In this document: piece by piece, positions 52,797 to 61,398 of the stretch
How the letters are laid out: the number at the start of each line of letters is the position of its first letter
Position numbering within the stretch: the stretch's first letter is position 1
From: NORP110 sp051251595
Lineage (GTDB): Bacteria; Pseudomonadota; Alphaproteobacteria; Rhodobacterales; Rhodobacteraceae
DNA: 64,000 bases
NCBI GenBank assembly: GCA_051251595.1
Contig: JBPOFA010000001.1
Span: 124,001-188,000 of the forward strand
Reading direction: 5' to 3'
Notes under the pieces: generated by a model
Seen by the model: only the letters and a program-made list of their open reading frames with translations
Database searches by the model: none
What the model was told of the DNA's origin: nothing
Position numbers and translations under genes: made by a program

Positions 52797-53909
52797 TTAA
52801 TATTCGACGACAGACCGGATTGATTCACCCGCATGCATCAGGTCAAAACCTTCGTTGATTTTTTCCAGTGGCATTTTGTGAGTGATCATTGGATCGATCT
52901 CAATCTTTCCATCCATGTACCAATCAACGATTTGCGGAACATCTGTACGTCCACGCGCGCCGCCAAAGGCCGTGCCGCGCCAAACGCGCCCGGTGACCAG
53001 TTGGAACGGACGGGTCGAAATCTCGGCCCCAGCCGCTGCAACGCCGATTATAACGCTTTCGCCCCAGCCCTTATGCGCTGATTCCAAAGCCGTCCGCATG
53101 ACGTTCACGTTTCCGGTTGCGTCAAACGTATAGTCGGCGCCGCCCTTGGTCAGGTTCACCAGATAAGGCACGATGTCGCCGTCAACTTCGCTTGGGTTAA
53201 CAAAGTCTGTCATCCCGAAACGTTCAGCCATTGGTTTGCGGTCATTGTTCAGATCGACACCAACGATCTGGTCCGCACCTGCAAGGCGAAGACCCTGCAC
53301 CACGTTCAGACCGATACCACCCAGACCAAACACGATGGCCCGGCTTCCGATCTCTACCTTGGCGGTGTTGATCACAGCACCGATGCCAGTGGTGACGCCA
53401 CAGCCGATGTAACAAATCTTGTCAAAAGGCGCATCTTCGCGAACTTTTGCCAAAGCGATTTCCGGCAGGACGGTGTAGTTCGAGAATGTCGAACAGCCCA
53501 TGTAGTGCAAAATCGGGTCGCCATCCAACGTTGTGAAACGCGATGTGCCGTCGGGCATAAGGCCAGCCCCTTGTGTCGTGCGGATCGACTGACACAGGTT
53601 TGTCTTTGGATTAAGGCAGTATTCGCATTCGCGACATTCAGGTGTGTAGAGCGGAATAACGTGATCGCCTGGCTTTAGACCGGTCACACCGGCCCCAACC
53701 TCGACAACAACGCCCGCACCTTCGTGACCCAGAATGGCCGGGAACAATCCCTCTGGATCCGCGCCTGACCGTGTAAATTCATCGGTATGGCACAACCCGG
53801 TTGCCTTGATCTCTACCAAAACCTCACCAGCCCGAGGGCCGGCCAGATTGACTTCCATAACCTCAAGCGGTTTCCCGGCTTGAATCGCGACGGCGGCCTT
53901 AGTTCGCAT
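52797..53909 (-). CDS. adhI: S-(hydroxymethyl)glutathione dehydrogenase (class III ADH)
   Basis: 370 residues, a zinc MDR enzyme oxidising the formaldehyde-glutathione adduct with NAD. Catalytic zinc at GLCHTDEF and GHEGAGVV, structural zinc at CRECEYCLNPKTNLC, and Rossmann motif FGLGGIGLNVVQGLRLAG. AAAGGAAA precedes ATG 53909. FghA, the next enzyme, is 2.4 kb downstream; a cytochrome c gene is directly upstream, so electron-transfer and C1 genes are grouped. Confidence 0.96.
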   Translation of the reverse strand: MRTKAAVAIQAGKPLEVMEVNLAGPRAGEVLVEIKATGLCHTDEFTRSGADPEGLFPAILGHEGAGVVVEVGAGVTGLKPGDHVIPLYTPECRECEYCLNPKTNLCQSIRTTQGAGLMPDGTSRFTTLDGDPILHYMGCSTFSNYTVLPEIALAKVREDAPFDKICYIGCGVTTGIGAVINTAKVEIGSRAIVFGLGGIGLNVVQGLRLAGADQIVGVDLNNDRKPMAERFGMTDFVNPSEVDGDIVPYLVNLTKGGADYTFDATGNVNVMRTALESAHKGWGESVIIGVAAAGAEISTRPFQLVTGRVWRGTAFGGARGRTDVPQIVDWYMDGKIEIDPMITHKMPLEKINEGFDLMHAGESIRSVVEY

Positions 53910-53983
53910 TGGTTTTCCTTTCACGAAATTTTGCGGATACCTTAGTGATTGCCAGCCTTAGTTCAACCGAAACAAACACTTAA

Positions 53984-54418
53984 TTACGTGCGATACTGCA
54001 TATGACAGCTGCGGCAAGTGCCACCTATTGTCGCAAGCCCCCGCCCCAAAGCGTCGGGGGAACTGGCATCGACCCCTTGTGCCGCCGAGTTCAGCGCGTT
54101 CGATTGGGCGACGAAATCATCCCAGTTTGTCCAAATCTCTGGCTTTGCCTCTGATTTAGGGTCTGTTTCCTGGGCCTCAAACAAGCTGGGGATCTGCGCC
54201 GCTTGCAGGGCAATTTCATCGACAGCAGCCTGCGCAGCATCTGCGTCAAATGTCACTTGACGTTGCGCCATCTTGCCTATGGTTTTCATATTTTCCGAAA
54301 TCACATCCATCGCGTGCATGCGCGCCTTGACGGCCGGGTTCTTGACCCCGTTATGGGCCGCAGCGGCAGTTGCAACAAAGACCAGCCCGGCCAGTCCAAC
54401 ACTTAACAATCGGTTCAT
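53984..54418 (-). CDS. Cytochrome c, class II-like (c-556/c' type)
   Basis: 144 residues: signal peptide MNRLLSVGLAGLVFVATAAAA, then a four-helix-bundle type protein with the haem site CRSCHMQ at the C-terminus, the position normal for class II cytochromes c. KARMHAM near residue 35 could supply an axial Met as in c-556. Periplasmic electron carrier. It is the first gene of a minus-strand series leading to adhI, 74 bp away, and is divergent from imuB. Confidence 0.9.
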   Translation of the reverse strand: MNRLLSVGLAGLVFVATAAAAHNGVKNPAVKARMHAMDVISENMKTIGKMAQRQVTFDADAAQAAVDEIALQAAQIPSLFEAQETDPKSEAKPEIWTNWDDFVAQSNALNSAAQGVDASSPDALGRGLATIGGTCRSCHMQYRT

Positions 54419-54512
54419 TCAAATCGCTCCTTGGTCGCCCTGACTTTATCTCCAAATTGCACAGCGGCAACGAATAAGACTCGACTCTGGCAGCTATGTG
54501 AACTTACATAAA

Positions 54513-54527
54513 GAACAAATAGTGAAC
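54513..54527 (+). promoter_or_regulatory. Predicted LexA box of imuB
   Basis: GAAC-AAATAGT-GAAC is the reverse complement of GTTC-N7-GTTC, the SOS operator of alphaproteobacterial LexA. It ends 14 bp before the imuB ATG. A further GAAC at 54500-54503 is nine bases away and does not fit a second box. Confidence 0.85.
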
Positions 54528-54541
54528 ATTTGCTGCCGCGC

Positions 54542-56197
54542 ATGTCCAAACGTCGAATTTTATCCCTGTGGTTCCCCCGTCTTGGGGCTGAACGCCTTAT
54601 CCGGCTGGATCCCGGCCTGTTGGGCGGCCCTGTTGCCGTTATCCGGGATCAGGGGAACATGCAGATTCTGTCCAGCCTCTCTGCCGAGGCGGAAGCCGAA
54701 GGCCTGCGCCCCGGGCAGCCCTTACGTGACGCGCTGGCAATGTGCCCAAGCTTGCTGACCCGGCTATCCAATCCTCAGGCCGAAGCGGCCTTTTTGACCG
54801 TGCTGCGCAGATGGGCTGGCAAATATTCCCCCTGGGTGTCCGAAGAAGCCCCGGCCTCTTTGGCCATTGACCTGACCGGATGCGCACATCTTTTCGGCGG
54901 CGAAGAAACCATCACCGAAACAATCGAAAATGACTGCGCTGACCTGGGCCTGACCGTTCACGCCGGAATAGGCGATACGGTCGGTGCCGCTTGGGCCCTG
55001 GCCCGGTACGCCAATCAACCACTGCAACTGTCCCGAACCGGGGACGCCATAGATCAGGAAGCCCCCGCCACCCGGGCACGTGCCGTAAAACGGCGCAACT
55101 GGGAACGTGGGGGGCCGCCGCCCAGACTGACACAACCCGGCAGCCGCACCAGCCGGATCGCGCCCCCCGGGCAAACCCGAACCACACTGTCCCCCCTACC
55201 GATCGCGGCCCTGCGCCTGCCGCAAGACGCCGTCACAAACCTGAACCGGCTGGGGTTGCGACGTGTGGGCGACCTGATCGGGACACCTCGTGCAAGCCTC
55301 GCCCGCAGGTTTGGCAAAGACGTGGTGCGCCGACTGGATCAGGCCCTGGGGGTCGAACCAGAGCCCATTTCCCCAGCTCGCCCGCCCGTTCAGTTCACCC
55401 TGAGACTGACCCTACCTGACCCGATTGGGCTAGAATCCGACATCATGGCCGGGATTGATCGCCTGCTGCCCGTCCTTGCGGAAAAACTCACCAAAAAAGG
55501 ACGTGGCGCACGCCGGATCCGCATGCAGTTCTTTCGCTGCGACCAGACCATGCAATGGTTTGAGATCGGGCTGGCCCGCCCCTCGGCTGATCCGGATCGC
55601 ATACGTCCTTTACTGGTCATGAAGCTGGGGGATGTGGATGCCGGGTTTGGAATAGACACGCTACGCATCGACGCTTTTGTGACCGAACCTCTGCACAGCC
55701 ACCAGCACAAAGGTCATCTTGACGCAGCCAATCAGGCCTCGGCCCAACTGGGCGCAAATACCGCGCTGGATGATCTGATTGGCAAGATCGGGGCGCGCAT
55801 CGGGCTGGACTCTGTGACACGCCGCCATCCCGGCAACAGCCACATCCCGGAAAAGTCCAGCCTGACCCTTGCCGCCGCATGGTCTGACCCGACAGCCGAC
55901 TGGCCCGCCCCGACCACGCCTCGCCCGCTCATGTTGTGGCAACCCGAACCCGTTACAGCCCCGGACACCCATGACCTGCCACTTTCATTTCGCTGGCGGC
56001 GGCGCGATTTAACCGTTGTCCAGGCGCTTGGCCCGGAACGCATTTCGCCAGAATGGTGGCTGGATGACCCCGATTGGCGCAGCGGGGTGCGCGACTACTG
56101 GCAGGTGACAGTCAATGGCGGTGAACGTCTGTGGCTGTATTTTGCACATGGCAACACCATGTCAGCTGGCTGGTTTTGCCACGGAGCGTTTGCCTGA
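54542..56197 (+). CDS. imuB: ImuB, Y-family polymerase-like mutasome protein
   Basis: 551 residues of the ImuB/DinP-like family: start KRRILSLWFPRLGAERL where Y-polymerases have the catalytic Asp (here absent), ASLAIDLTGCAHLFGGE, and a helix-hairpin-helix and little-finger region with LRRVGDLIGTPRASLARRFG. The C-terminus is typical of ImuB. ImuB bridges ImuA and DnaE2 in SOS mutagenesis; neither partner is next to it. The LexA box fixes the operon start. TTG 54530 is an alternative start, ATG 54542 preferred. Confidence 0.93.
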   Translation: MSKRRILSLWFPRLGAERLIRLDPGLLGGPVAVIRDQGNMQILSSLSAEAEAEGLRPGQPLRDALAMCPSLLTRLSNPQAEAAFLTVLRRWAGKYSPWVSEEAPASLAIDLTGCAHLFGGEETITETIENDCADLGLTVHAGIGDTVGAAWALARYANQPLQLSRTGDAIDQEAPATRARAVKRRNWERGGPPPRLTQPGSRTSRIAPPGQTRTTLSPLPIAALRLPQDAVTNLNRLGLRRVGDLIGTPRASLARRFGKDVVRRLDQALGVEPEPISPARPPVQFTLRLTLPDPIGLESDIMAGIDRLLPVLAEKLTKKGRGARRIRMQFFRCDQTMQWFEIGLARPSADPDRIRPLLVMKLGDVDAGFGIDTLRIDAFVTEPLHSHQHKGHLDAANQASAQLGANTALDDLIGKIGARIGLDSVTRRHPGNSHIPEKSSLTLAAAWSDPTADWPAPTTPRPLMLWQPEPVTAPDTHDLPLSFRWRRRDLTVVQALGPERISPEWWLDDPDWRSGVRDYWQVTVNGGERLWLYFAHGNTMSAGWFCHGAFA

Positions 56198-56206
56198 AAC
56201 GAAAAA

Positions 56207-56228
56207 CCCCCACGCAAAAGCGTAGGGG
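56207..56228 (-). terminator. Hairpin downstream of imuB, T-run on the minus strand
   Basis: CCCCCACGC-AAAA-GCGTAGGGG, an 8-of-9 paired stem, ten bases past the imuB stop. On the plus strand no T-run follows. On the minus strand GTTTTTCG follows, so it can end transcripts coming from the NlpC/P60 operon, possibly imuB too. Confidence 0.6.
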
Positions 56229-56238
56229 CAAATAAGGT

Positions 56239-56286
56239 CCCCGACGTCGCAAGCTGGGTGGGGGCAATTATACCGCGACGTCGGGG
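56239..56286. repeat. 12-bp perfect inverted repeat with 24-base loop
   Basis: CCCCGACGTCGC (56239-56250) and GCGACGTCGGGG (56275-56286) are perfect complements around a G-rich 24-base loop. It is upstream of the DUF2794 gene and just after the imuB hairpin. A promoter-proximal RNA structure or a small RNA is possible; no U-run follows on either strand. Confidence 0.6.
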
Positions 56287-56424
56287 CAAGCGTATTTCGC
56301 TATGTCACCTTAGTCACAGGCAAAAGCGGCGCGAAAATGGACGACATCAGGAAAACACCAGACCATTTTACGGCCGCATCAAGGCAGGGTTGATTTTAAA
56401 TGAAAGAGAGGACAGACTTTTGGA

Positions 56425-56772
56425 ATGAACATACAAAACATTACCCCAATTCCGCGCAATCCAAAGGTTCCGGAAAAGGTCGCCTTTGATCGGCATGAGC
56501 TTGGGACAATCCTTGGGCTCTACGGACGCATGGTTGCCGCCGGTGAATGGCGCGACTACGGAATGTCATTTTTAAAAGACGTCGCCGTATTTTCGGTTTT
56601 TCGCCGCACAGCAGAGCATCCGCTCTACCTCATCGAAAAAAGACCAAAACTGCGCAATCGCCAGGGCATGTACAGCGTCATCGCAATGGATGGTCACATT
56701 CTGAAACGCGGGCATGACCTGAAAAAAGTATTGCAGGTGTTGGAACGCAAACTGATCCGGGCCGTCGACTAA
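56425..56772 (+). CDS. DUF2794 family protein
   Basis: 115 residues: VAFDRHELGTILGLYGRMVAAGEWRDYGMSF and FSVFRRTAEHPLYLIEKRPKLRNRQGMYSV are the core of a small alphaproteobacterial family known as DUF2794. Function unknown. It ends in a three-base overlap with the stop of the opposite-strand NlpC/P60 gene. Confidence 0.9.
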   Translation: MNIQNITPIPRNPKVPEKVAFDRHELGTILGLYGRMVAAGEWRDYGMSFLKDVAVFSVFRRTAEHPLYLIEKRPKLRNRQGMYSVIAMDGHILKRGHDLKKVLQVLERKLIRAVD

Positions 56773-57608
56773 AGCCGCTTTCGCACCGTCACGTCCCCTT
56801 CGCCCTGCCGCGCGATGCGCTCAATCGCACCGCTGATCGTTTCGACGGACACGGCCATCGCATGGGCGTTGGCATGGATCAGCCTGTCTTCATCCAGCGC
56901 GATCGCGACATGTCCGGCCCAAAAGAACAAATCACCGCGGTGAACTGCCGTGTTGTTGCCAACCACACCCCCCAAATCCCGCGCCTGTTGATCCGCATCC
57001 CCCGGGCAATCAACGCCGCAAGCCAAAAGACTGGCCTGCACCAGCCCGGAACAATCAAGACCAGAGGCCGAATTCCCGCCCCAAAGATAGGGCGCGCCCA
57101 AAAACTTTTCCGCGACCGCAACCGGATCGTCGAAACTATGGGGTAAGGGGGAAAGATGAACCTCCGGCGCAAAACCATGCCCCTTGGGCAAAGCAACCCG
57201 CGCCCATCCCTTTTCGACCTCGGTAACAGCAACCCGTGAGCCGAAATGCAACGGGCTGTGCGGCTCCCACGACTTCAGGTCCGGGCTTGGCTTATGATAA
57301 GTTCGCAAAGTCGTGACGACATGGGTTGCGGGTGGTGCTTCGTGCAGGAAATCATGCTGAACATAGCCGCAATACCCGTCATGCCGGGTGAACCCAAAGG
57401 CGTATCCGCGCATTGTGTCCAGCACACAAAACTCTTGCCCGAACAGCATTTCCCGAATGCGAGGCCCCTCTGGCCCGCCCAGGATCGGTGCCACAGCAAC
57501 GCCAACCTGCATCCACTGCCCGTCAGAAAACCTGTCCGCTTGCACAAGACCTGCCAGCGCGCTGTGCGCCACGCGGCCATTCGAACGCAGGCTGCGCGCG
57601 TCAGCCAT
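56769..57608 (-). CDS. NlpC/P60-family cysteine peptidase
   Basis: 279 residues with SH3-like N-terminal parts and a C-terminal NlpC/P60 (C40) domain: catalytic Cys in GLDCSGLVQ, His in AGHVAIALDEDRLIHANAH, third residue after. No signal peptide is seen, so it may act on internalised wall peptides. The start overlaps the M17 stop by eight bases, so the two enzymes are coupled; the pair could process murein peptides during recycling (inference). Confidence 0.9.
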   Translation of the reverse strand: MADARSLRSNGRVAHSALAGLVQADRFSDGQWMQVGVAVAPILGGPEGPRIREMLFGQEFCVLDTMRGYAFGFTRHDGYCGYVQHDFLHEAPPATHVVTTLRTYHKPSPDLKSWEPHSPLHFGSRVAVTEVEKGWARVALPKGHGFAPEVHLSPLPHSFDDPVAVAEKFLGAPYLWGGNSASGLDCSGLVQASLLACGVDCPGDADQQARDLGGVVGNNTAVHRGDLFFWAGHVAIALDEDRLIHANAHAMAVSVETISGAIERIARQGEGDVTVRKRL

Positions 57609-58989
57609 AGTTCAACAACTGCGGCATGGCATCCAGCAAGGCCCGCGCCCCTTGACCGACGCCCCCCTTGGGTCGTGCCGGTGCGGCGGCGGGTTGCCAG
57701 CCGTAAATATCAAAATGCATGTAACGCTTGGTATCGGTCACAAATCTCCGCAGGAAAAGCGCCGCAGTGATGGACCCCGCCATGCCACCCGCAGGCGCGT
57801 TGTCCAGATCGGCGATACCGGGTTCAATCATGCTTTCATAGGCATCCCAGAACGGCATTTCCCAAACCGGGTCGCGCACCCGCTGTCCCGCCGCACCAAC
57901 CACAGAGGCATCCGCCGGTTGTGTGGCATAAAACGGAGCAAGATCCGGTCCCACGGCCACCCGCGCCGCGCCCGTCAGCGTCGCCATAGACACGATCAGA
58001 TCTGGCTTAGCCTCATCCGCAAGGGCCAACGCATCCGCAAGAACCAGCCGCCCTTCGGCGTCGGTGTTGTTGATTTCCACGCTAAGCCCCTTACGGGACC
58101 ACAAAATGTCACTGGGTCGAAACGCGTTGCTGCTGATAGAGTTTTCCACCGCCGGAATCAGCACCCGCAAACGCAATGGCAAATCCAGCGTCATGATCAT
58201 ATGGGCCAAGCCCAACACGGTCGCCGCGCCGCCCATATCCTTTTTCATCAACCCCATAGAGGCACCGGGCTTTATGTTCAGACCGCCCGTATCAAAGCAG
58301 ACCCCTTTGCCCACCAATGTCAGTTGCGGCCCGGTCGTGCCGTAAGACATGTCAATTAATCGAGGCGCACTGGCCGACGCACGGCCCACGGCATGGATCA
58401 TCGGAAATCCATCCCGTAACAAATCGTCGCCCTTGGTCACAGTGATCTTTGCGCCAAACCGATCCGCCAGCTCAACAGCGGCATTTTCCAGCTCTTGCGG
58501 GCCCATATCGCTGGTCGGCGTATTGATAAGATCACGTGTCAGCGCCTCGCCAGCGGCGATGGTTTCCAGCCTGGATCCCTCAACACCAGCGGGCACCTTC
58601 AAATCAGCGGTGACAGGATCGGTCTTTGCATATGCCCCAAAACGATACCCCGCCAAAAGCCATCCAAGAGAGGCCTCTTCCAGTGCGTCCGGGTCAAGAT
58701 TTCCCTGCAGCTCATATACGCCTTTGGGCAATTTTTTGCGCGCAGAGGCCAGGATGAAACGGTTGCGTTTCAACGCCGTGTCGTCCCCCAAACCAAATAC
58801 AACCGACGAAATCGTCCCGTCTGGAGCAGGCATCACCAACAGTTCCGCAGCGCCCGCCGCAAAGCCCATTGTGGTGACCCATTGCGACTCTGCCGTGGAC
58901 AAGCCTGCTTGCCACTCAGCAAACCCTGACTTTGTCAAAACCAACAGCGGGATGGATTTAGCGTCGTCCGGAGCAAATTTTATCTTCAT
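57601..58989 (-). CDS. Leucyl aminopeptidase family (M17) metallopeptidase
   Basis: 462 residues. Metal- and substrate-binding motifs VGKGVCFDTGGLNIKP, MKKDMGGAATVLG, and NNTDAEGRLVLADAL are all present, identifying a cytosolic dizinc M17 aminopeptidase. The N-terminal domain is shorter and more divergent than in PepA. ATG 58989 with weak SD; a start at 59046 adds about 19 residues. Coupled to the NlpC/P60 gene and following the small 59050-59460 gene. Confidence 0.93.
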   Translation of the reverse strand: MKIKFAPDDAKSIPLLVLTKSGFAEWQAGLSTAESQWVTTMGFAAGAAELLVMPAPDGTISSVVFGLGDDTALKRNRFILASARKKLPKGVYELQGNLDPDALEEASLGWLLAGYRFGAYAKTDPVTADLKVPAGVEGSRLETIAAGEALTRDLINTPTSDMGPQELENAAVELADRFGAKITVTKGDDLLRDGFPMIHAVGRASASAPRLIDMSYGTTGPQLTLVGKGVCFDTGGLNIKPGASMGLMKKDMGGAATVLGLAHMIMTLDLPLRLRVLIPAVENSISSNAFRPSDILWSRKGLSVEINNTDAEGRLVLADALALADEAKPDLIVSMATLTGAARVAVGPDLAPFYATQPADASVVGAAGQRVRDPVWEMPFWDAYESMIEPGIADLDNAPAGGMAGSITAALFLRRFVTDTKRYMHFDIYGWQPAAAPARPKGGVGQGARALLDAMPQLLNYG

Positions 58990-59049
58990 GTCATTCTCTG
59001 ATTTGGGGCGTTGCGTGCAGCCTAGACCCAAATCAGCCACCCGCAAGGG

Positions 59050-59460
59050 TCAAATGGGCGGGTTGCCTACATCCTTTGCGGCAATCAAGGCGTGTTCCCC
59101 AACGCGGAACAACCGGGCCGCGACAGCCGCCAGGGCCGTGCCATCCTGTCCACCTGAAACGTTGACGATATCAGCGGCAACCAAGGCAAGCGTTTCCAAA
59201 CCCACATGGGTCGCCAGCCCCAAAATCTTCGTCGCGCCCCCCTGAACCCCAGCCAGGTCACCGCGGGTCAGAAAGACATGCACTTTCGCCAACTGAACCG
59301 CCAGTTCAGCACGAATTTCAGCAAGTTTCGCATCTGCCCTGGATTGGCCAAACCGCAGCTGTAATTCCACCAACCGATAGTTATCGGATTGGATATGGTC
59401 GTTGACCGCCAATGTTTTTATCACGTTGGCCCCTTCGCAAATTTGCAAACTCGCGCCCAT
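59050..59460 (-). CDS. Hypothetical protein, helical, operon-linked to M17 peptidase
   Basis: 136 residues, highly helical with repeats of Ala/Val/Leu (LAVQLAKVHVFL, GLATHVGLETLALVAADIVNV, LAAVAARLFRVGEHALIAAKD). No membrane segment, signal or known motif is seen. It sits 60 bp upstream of the M17 gene on the same strand, so likely its operon's first gene. ATG 59460 lacks a strong SD. Family not recognised. Confidence 0.6.
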   Translation of the reverse strand: MGASLQICEGANVIKTLAVNDHIQSDNYRLVELQLRFGQSRADAKLAEIRAELAVQLAKVHVFLTRGDLAGVQGGATKILGLATHVGLETLALVAADIVNVSGGQDGTALAAVAARLFRVGEHALIAAKDVGNPPI

Positions 59461-59573
59461 CTAACCGGATGGCCCTGAACAAAAGGTTGAGAGTCTCAAC
59501 AGAAATCGCTCGAAATGCTCTCAAATGACATTTAGGAAGGGTCAATCGGAATAAATAAGGAAACCAAGCCGTC

Positions 59574-60224
59574 ATGGAACATGCGAAAATGCTGCCTGCG
59601 TATCTTGTCCAGCGTTATCACGGTTGGAAAGCAACCACATATTCCGAAAACAAGGCCTGGTACAAACGTCTGGCCGAAGACGGGCAACGCCCCCGCGCCA
59701 TGGTCATTTCCTGCTGTGACAGCCGCGTGCATGTCACATCTATTTTCGGCGCGGATCAGGGAGAGTTCTTTATCCACCGCAATATCGCCAACCTCGTCCC
59801 ACCCTACTTGCCAGATGGCGACCACCACGGCACGTCCGCCACGATTGAATACGCCGTCACCGGCCTAAAGGTCGCGCATATCATCGTGCTGGGGCATTCC
59901 AATTGCGGCGGCGTCAATTTCTTCCACGAGGCCTGCACCGGTCATGGCCCCAACATCGAAGAAGAAACCAGCTTTGTCGGACGGTGGATGGATATCCTTC
60001 AGCCCGGATATGACAAAATCGCTGATATCAAAGACACCGCAGAACGGACGCAAGCACTGGAAAAACAAGCGGTGCTTGTCTCGCTTGAAAACCTGATGAC
60101 CTTTCCATTTGTCAAAAACGCGGTCGAAAACGAAGAACTGACGCTTCACGGTCTGTGGACAGATATTGGTGAGGGCGGGTTGGCCTGCTTTGACCCGGAA
60201 GAGAAAAAATTCATCCCCGTCTAA
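59574..60224 (+). CDS. Beta-class carbonic anhydrase
   Basis: 216 residues. Zinc ligands Cys and Asp in ISCCDSRV and His/Cys in GHSNCGGV, with the NIANLVPPY loop, define a beta-carbonic anhydrase that converts CO2 to bicarbonate in the cytoplasm. ATG 59574 after AATAAGGA; an internal ATG lacks support. Divergent from the 59050-59460 gene and convergent with asd. Confidence 0.96.
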   Translation: MEHAKMLPAYLVQRYHGWKATTYSENKAWYKRLAEDGQRPRAMVISCCDSRVHVTSIFGADQGEFFIHRNIANLVPPYLPDGDHHGTSATIEYAVTGLKVAHIIVLGHSNCGGVNFFHEACTGHGPNIEEETSFVGRWMDILQPGYDKIADIKDTAERTQALEKQAVLVSLENLMTFPFVKNAVENEELTLHGLWTDIGEGGLACFDPEEKKFIPV

Positions 60225-60230
60225 AAAAAT

Positions 60231-60257
60231 AAGAGCGCCGTCCAGGACAGCGCTCTT
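60231..60257 (-). terminator. Intrinsic terminator of asd
   Basis: AAGAGCGC and GCGCTCTT form an 8-bp stem with an inner GTCC/GGAC pairing. On the minus strand TTATTTTTTTAG follows, a good U-run. It probably serves asd and may also help end the carbonic anhydrase transcript. Confidence 0.85.
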
Positions 60258-60282
60258 ACCAAAAAATCTTTTGGAATGGGCC

Positions 60283-61305
60283 TTAGCCCTTTTTCAAAAT
60301 CCGACGCCCCAAAAGCTCTGCGATCTGCACGGCGTTCAGCGCCGCACCTTTGCGCAGATTGTCTGAAACGCACCAAAAGTTCAGACCGTTGTCGATCGTT
60401 GGATCCTGACGCAACCGGCTGATGAAAGTCGCGAAATCGCCTACACTTTCAACCGGTGTGACATAACCACCGTCTTCTTTCTTATCGACAACCATAATGC
60501 CCGGCGCCGTCCGCAGAATTTCCGCAGCTTCATCCACGTCCAGAAAATCTTCGAACTCAACATTGACCGCCTCGGAATGGCCGACAAAAACCGGAACGCG
60601 AACACAGGTCGCTGTAACCTTGATCGCTTTGTCGATGATCTTTTTGGTCTCGACGACCATTTTCCATTCTTCTTTGGTTTGACCATCTTCCATGAACACA
60701 TCAATATGCGGGATCACGTTAAACGCGATCTGCTTGGTAAAGACGGATGGCTCTACTTCCTGACCCGGAACGTAAATGCCCTTGGTCTGGTTCCACAGCT
60801 CATCCGCACCGCCCTTGCCCGCGCCAGACACGGATTGATAGGTCGACACAACAACACGCTTGATCGTCGCGCGATCATGCAAGGGCTTTAGCGCCACAAC
60901 CATCTGCGCGGTCGAACAATTCGGGTTCGCGATGATGTTTTTGTTGGAATACTGCTCAATCGCGTCAGGGTTCACCTCTGGCACAATCAACGGAACAGCC
61001 GGGTCGTAGCGATAAAGAGAAGAGTTATCGATAACCACACAGCCCGCGCCCGCAGCCTTTGGCGCGTAGATTTTCGTCGCTTCAGATCCAACCGCAAACA
61101 GCGCGATATCCCAGCCCGTAAAATCAAACGTATCCAGGTCTTTGACCTTAAGCGTCTTTTCACCAAAGCTGACTTCTGAGCCCATTGATTTGCGGGACGC
61201 CAGCGCCACGACTTCATCAACAGGGAATTCCCGTTCATCCAGAATATTCAACATTTCGCGGCCCACATTACCAGTGGCACCGACAACGGCGACTCGATAG
61301 CCCAT
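60283..61305 (-). CDS. asd: Aspartate-semialdehyde dehydrogenase
   Basis: 340 residues. NADP loop GATGNVGREML, active Cys in NPNCSTAQM, and QSVSGAGKGGADEL identify ASD. It reduces aspartyl phosphate to the semialdehyde used by dapA (19109-19984) for lysine/DAP and by the threonine-methionine branch. ATG at 61305 (MGYRVAVVG). Single gene with its own terminator. Confidence 0.97.
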   Translation of the reverse strand: MGYRVAVVGATGNVGREMLNILDEREFPVDEVVALASRKSMGSEVSFGEKTLKVKDLDTFDFTGWDIALFAVGSEATKIYAPKAAGAGCVVIDNSSLYRYDPAVPLIVPEVNPDAIEQYSNKNIIANPNCSTAQMVVALKPLHDRATIKRVVVSTYQSVSGAGKGGADELWNQTKGIYVPGQEVEPSVFTKQIAFNVIPHIDVFMEDGQTKEEWKMVVETKKIIDKAIKVTATCVRVPVFVGHSEAVNVEFEDFLDVDEAAEILRTAPGIMVVDKKEDGGYVTPVESVGDFATFISRLRQDPTIDNGLNFWCVSDNLRKGAALNAVQIAELLGRRILKKG

Positions 61306-61398
61306 TTTGGGTCTCCTTGGTCAGATACGGAGGCGGTGATTACCGGAAACAACACGGAAGTGAAATAGGCAAATCAACTGCCTTATTACGATGTTGAC

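Noticed and set aside
57388..58359. Plus-strand frame of 323 residues across the NlpC/M17 genes
   Set aside because: Antisense shadow of two clearly recognised peptidases.
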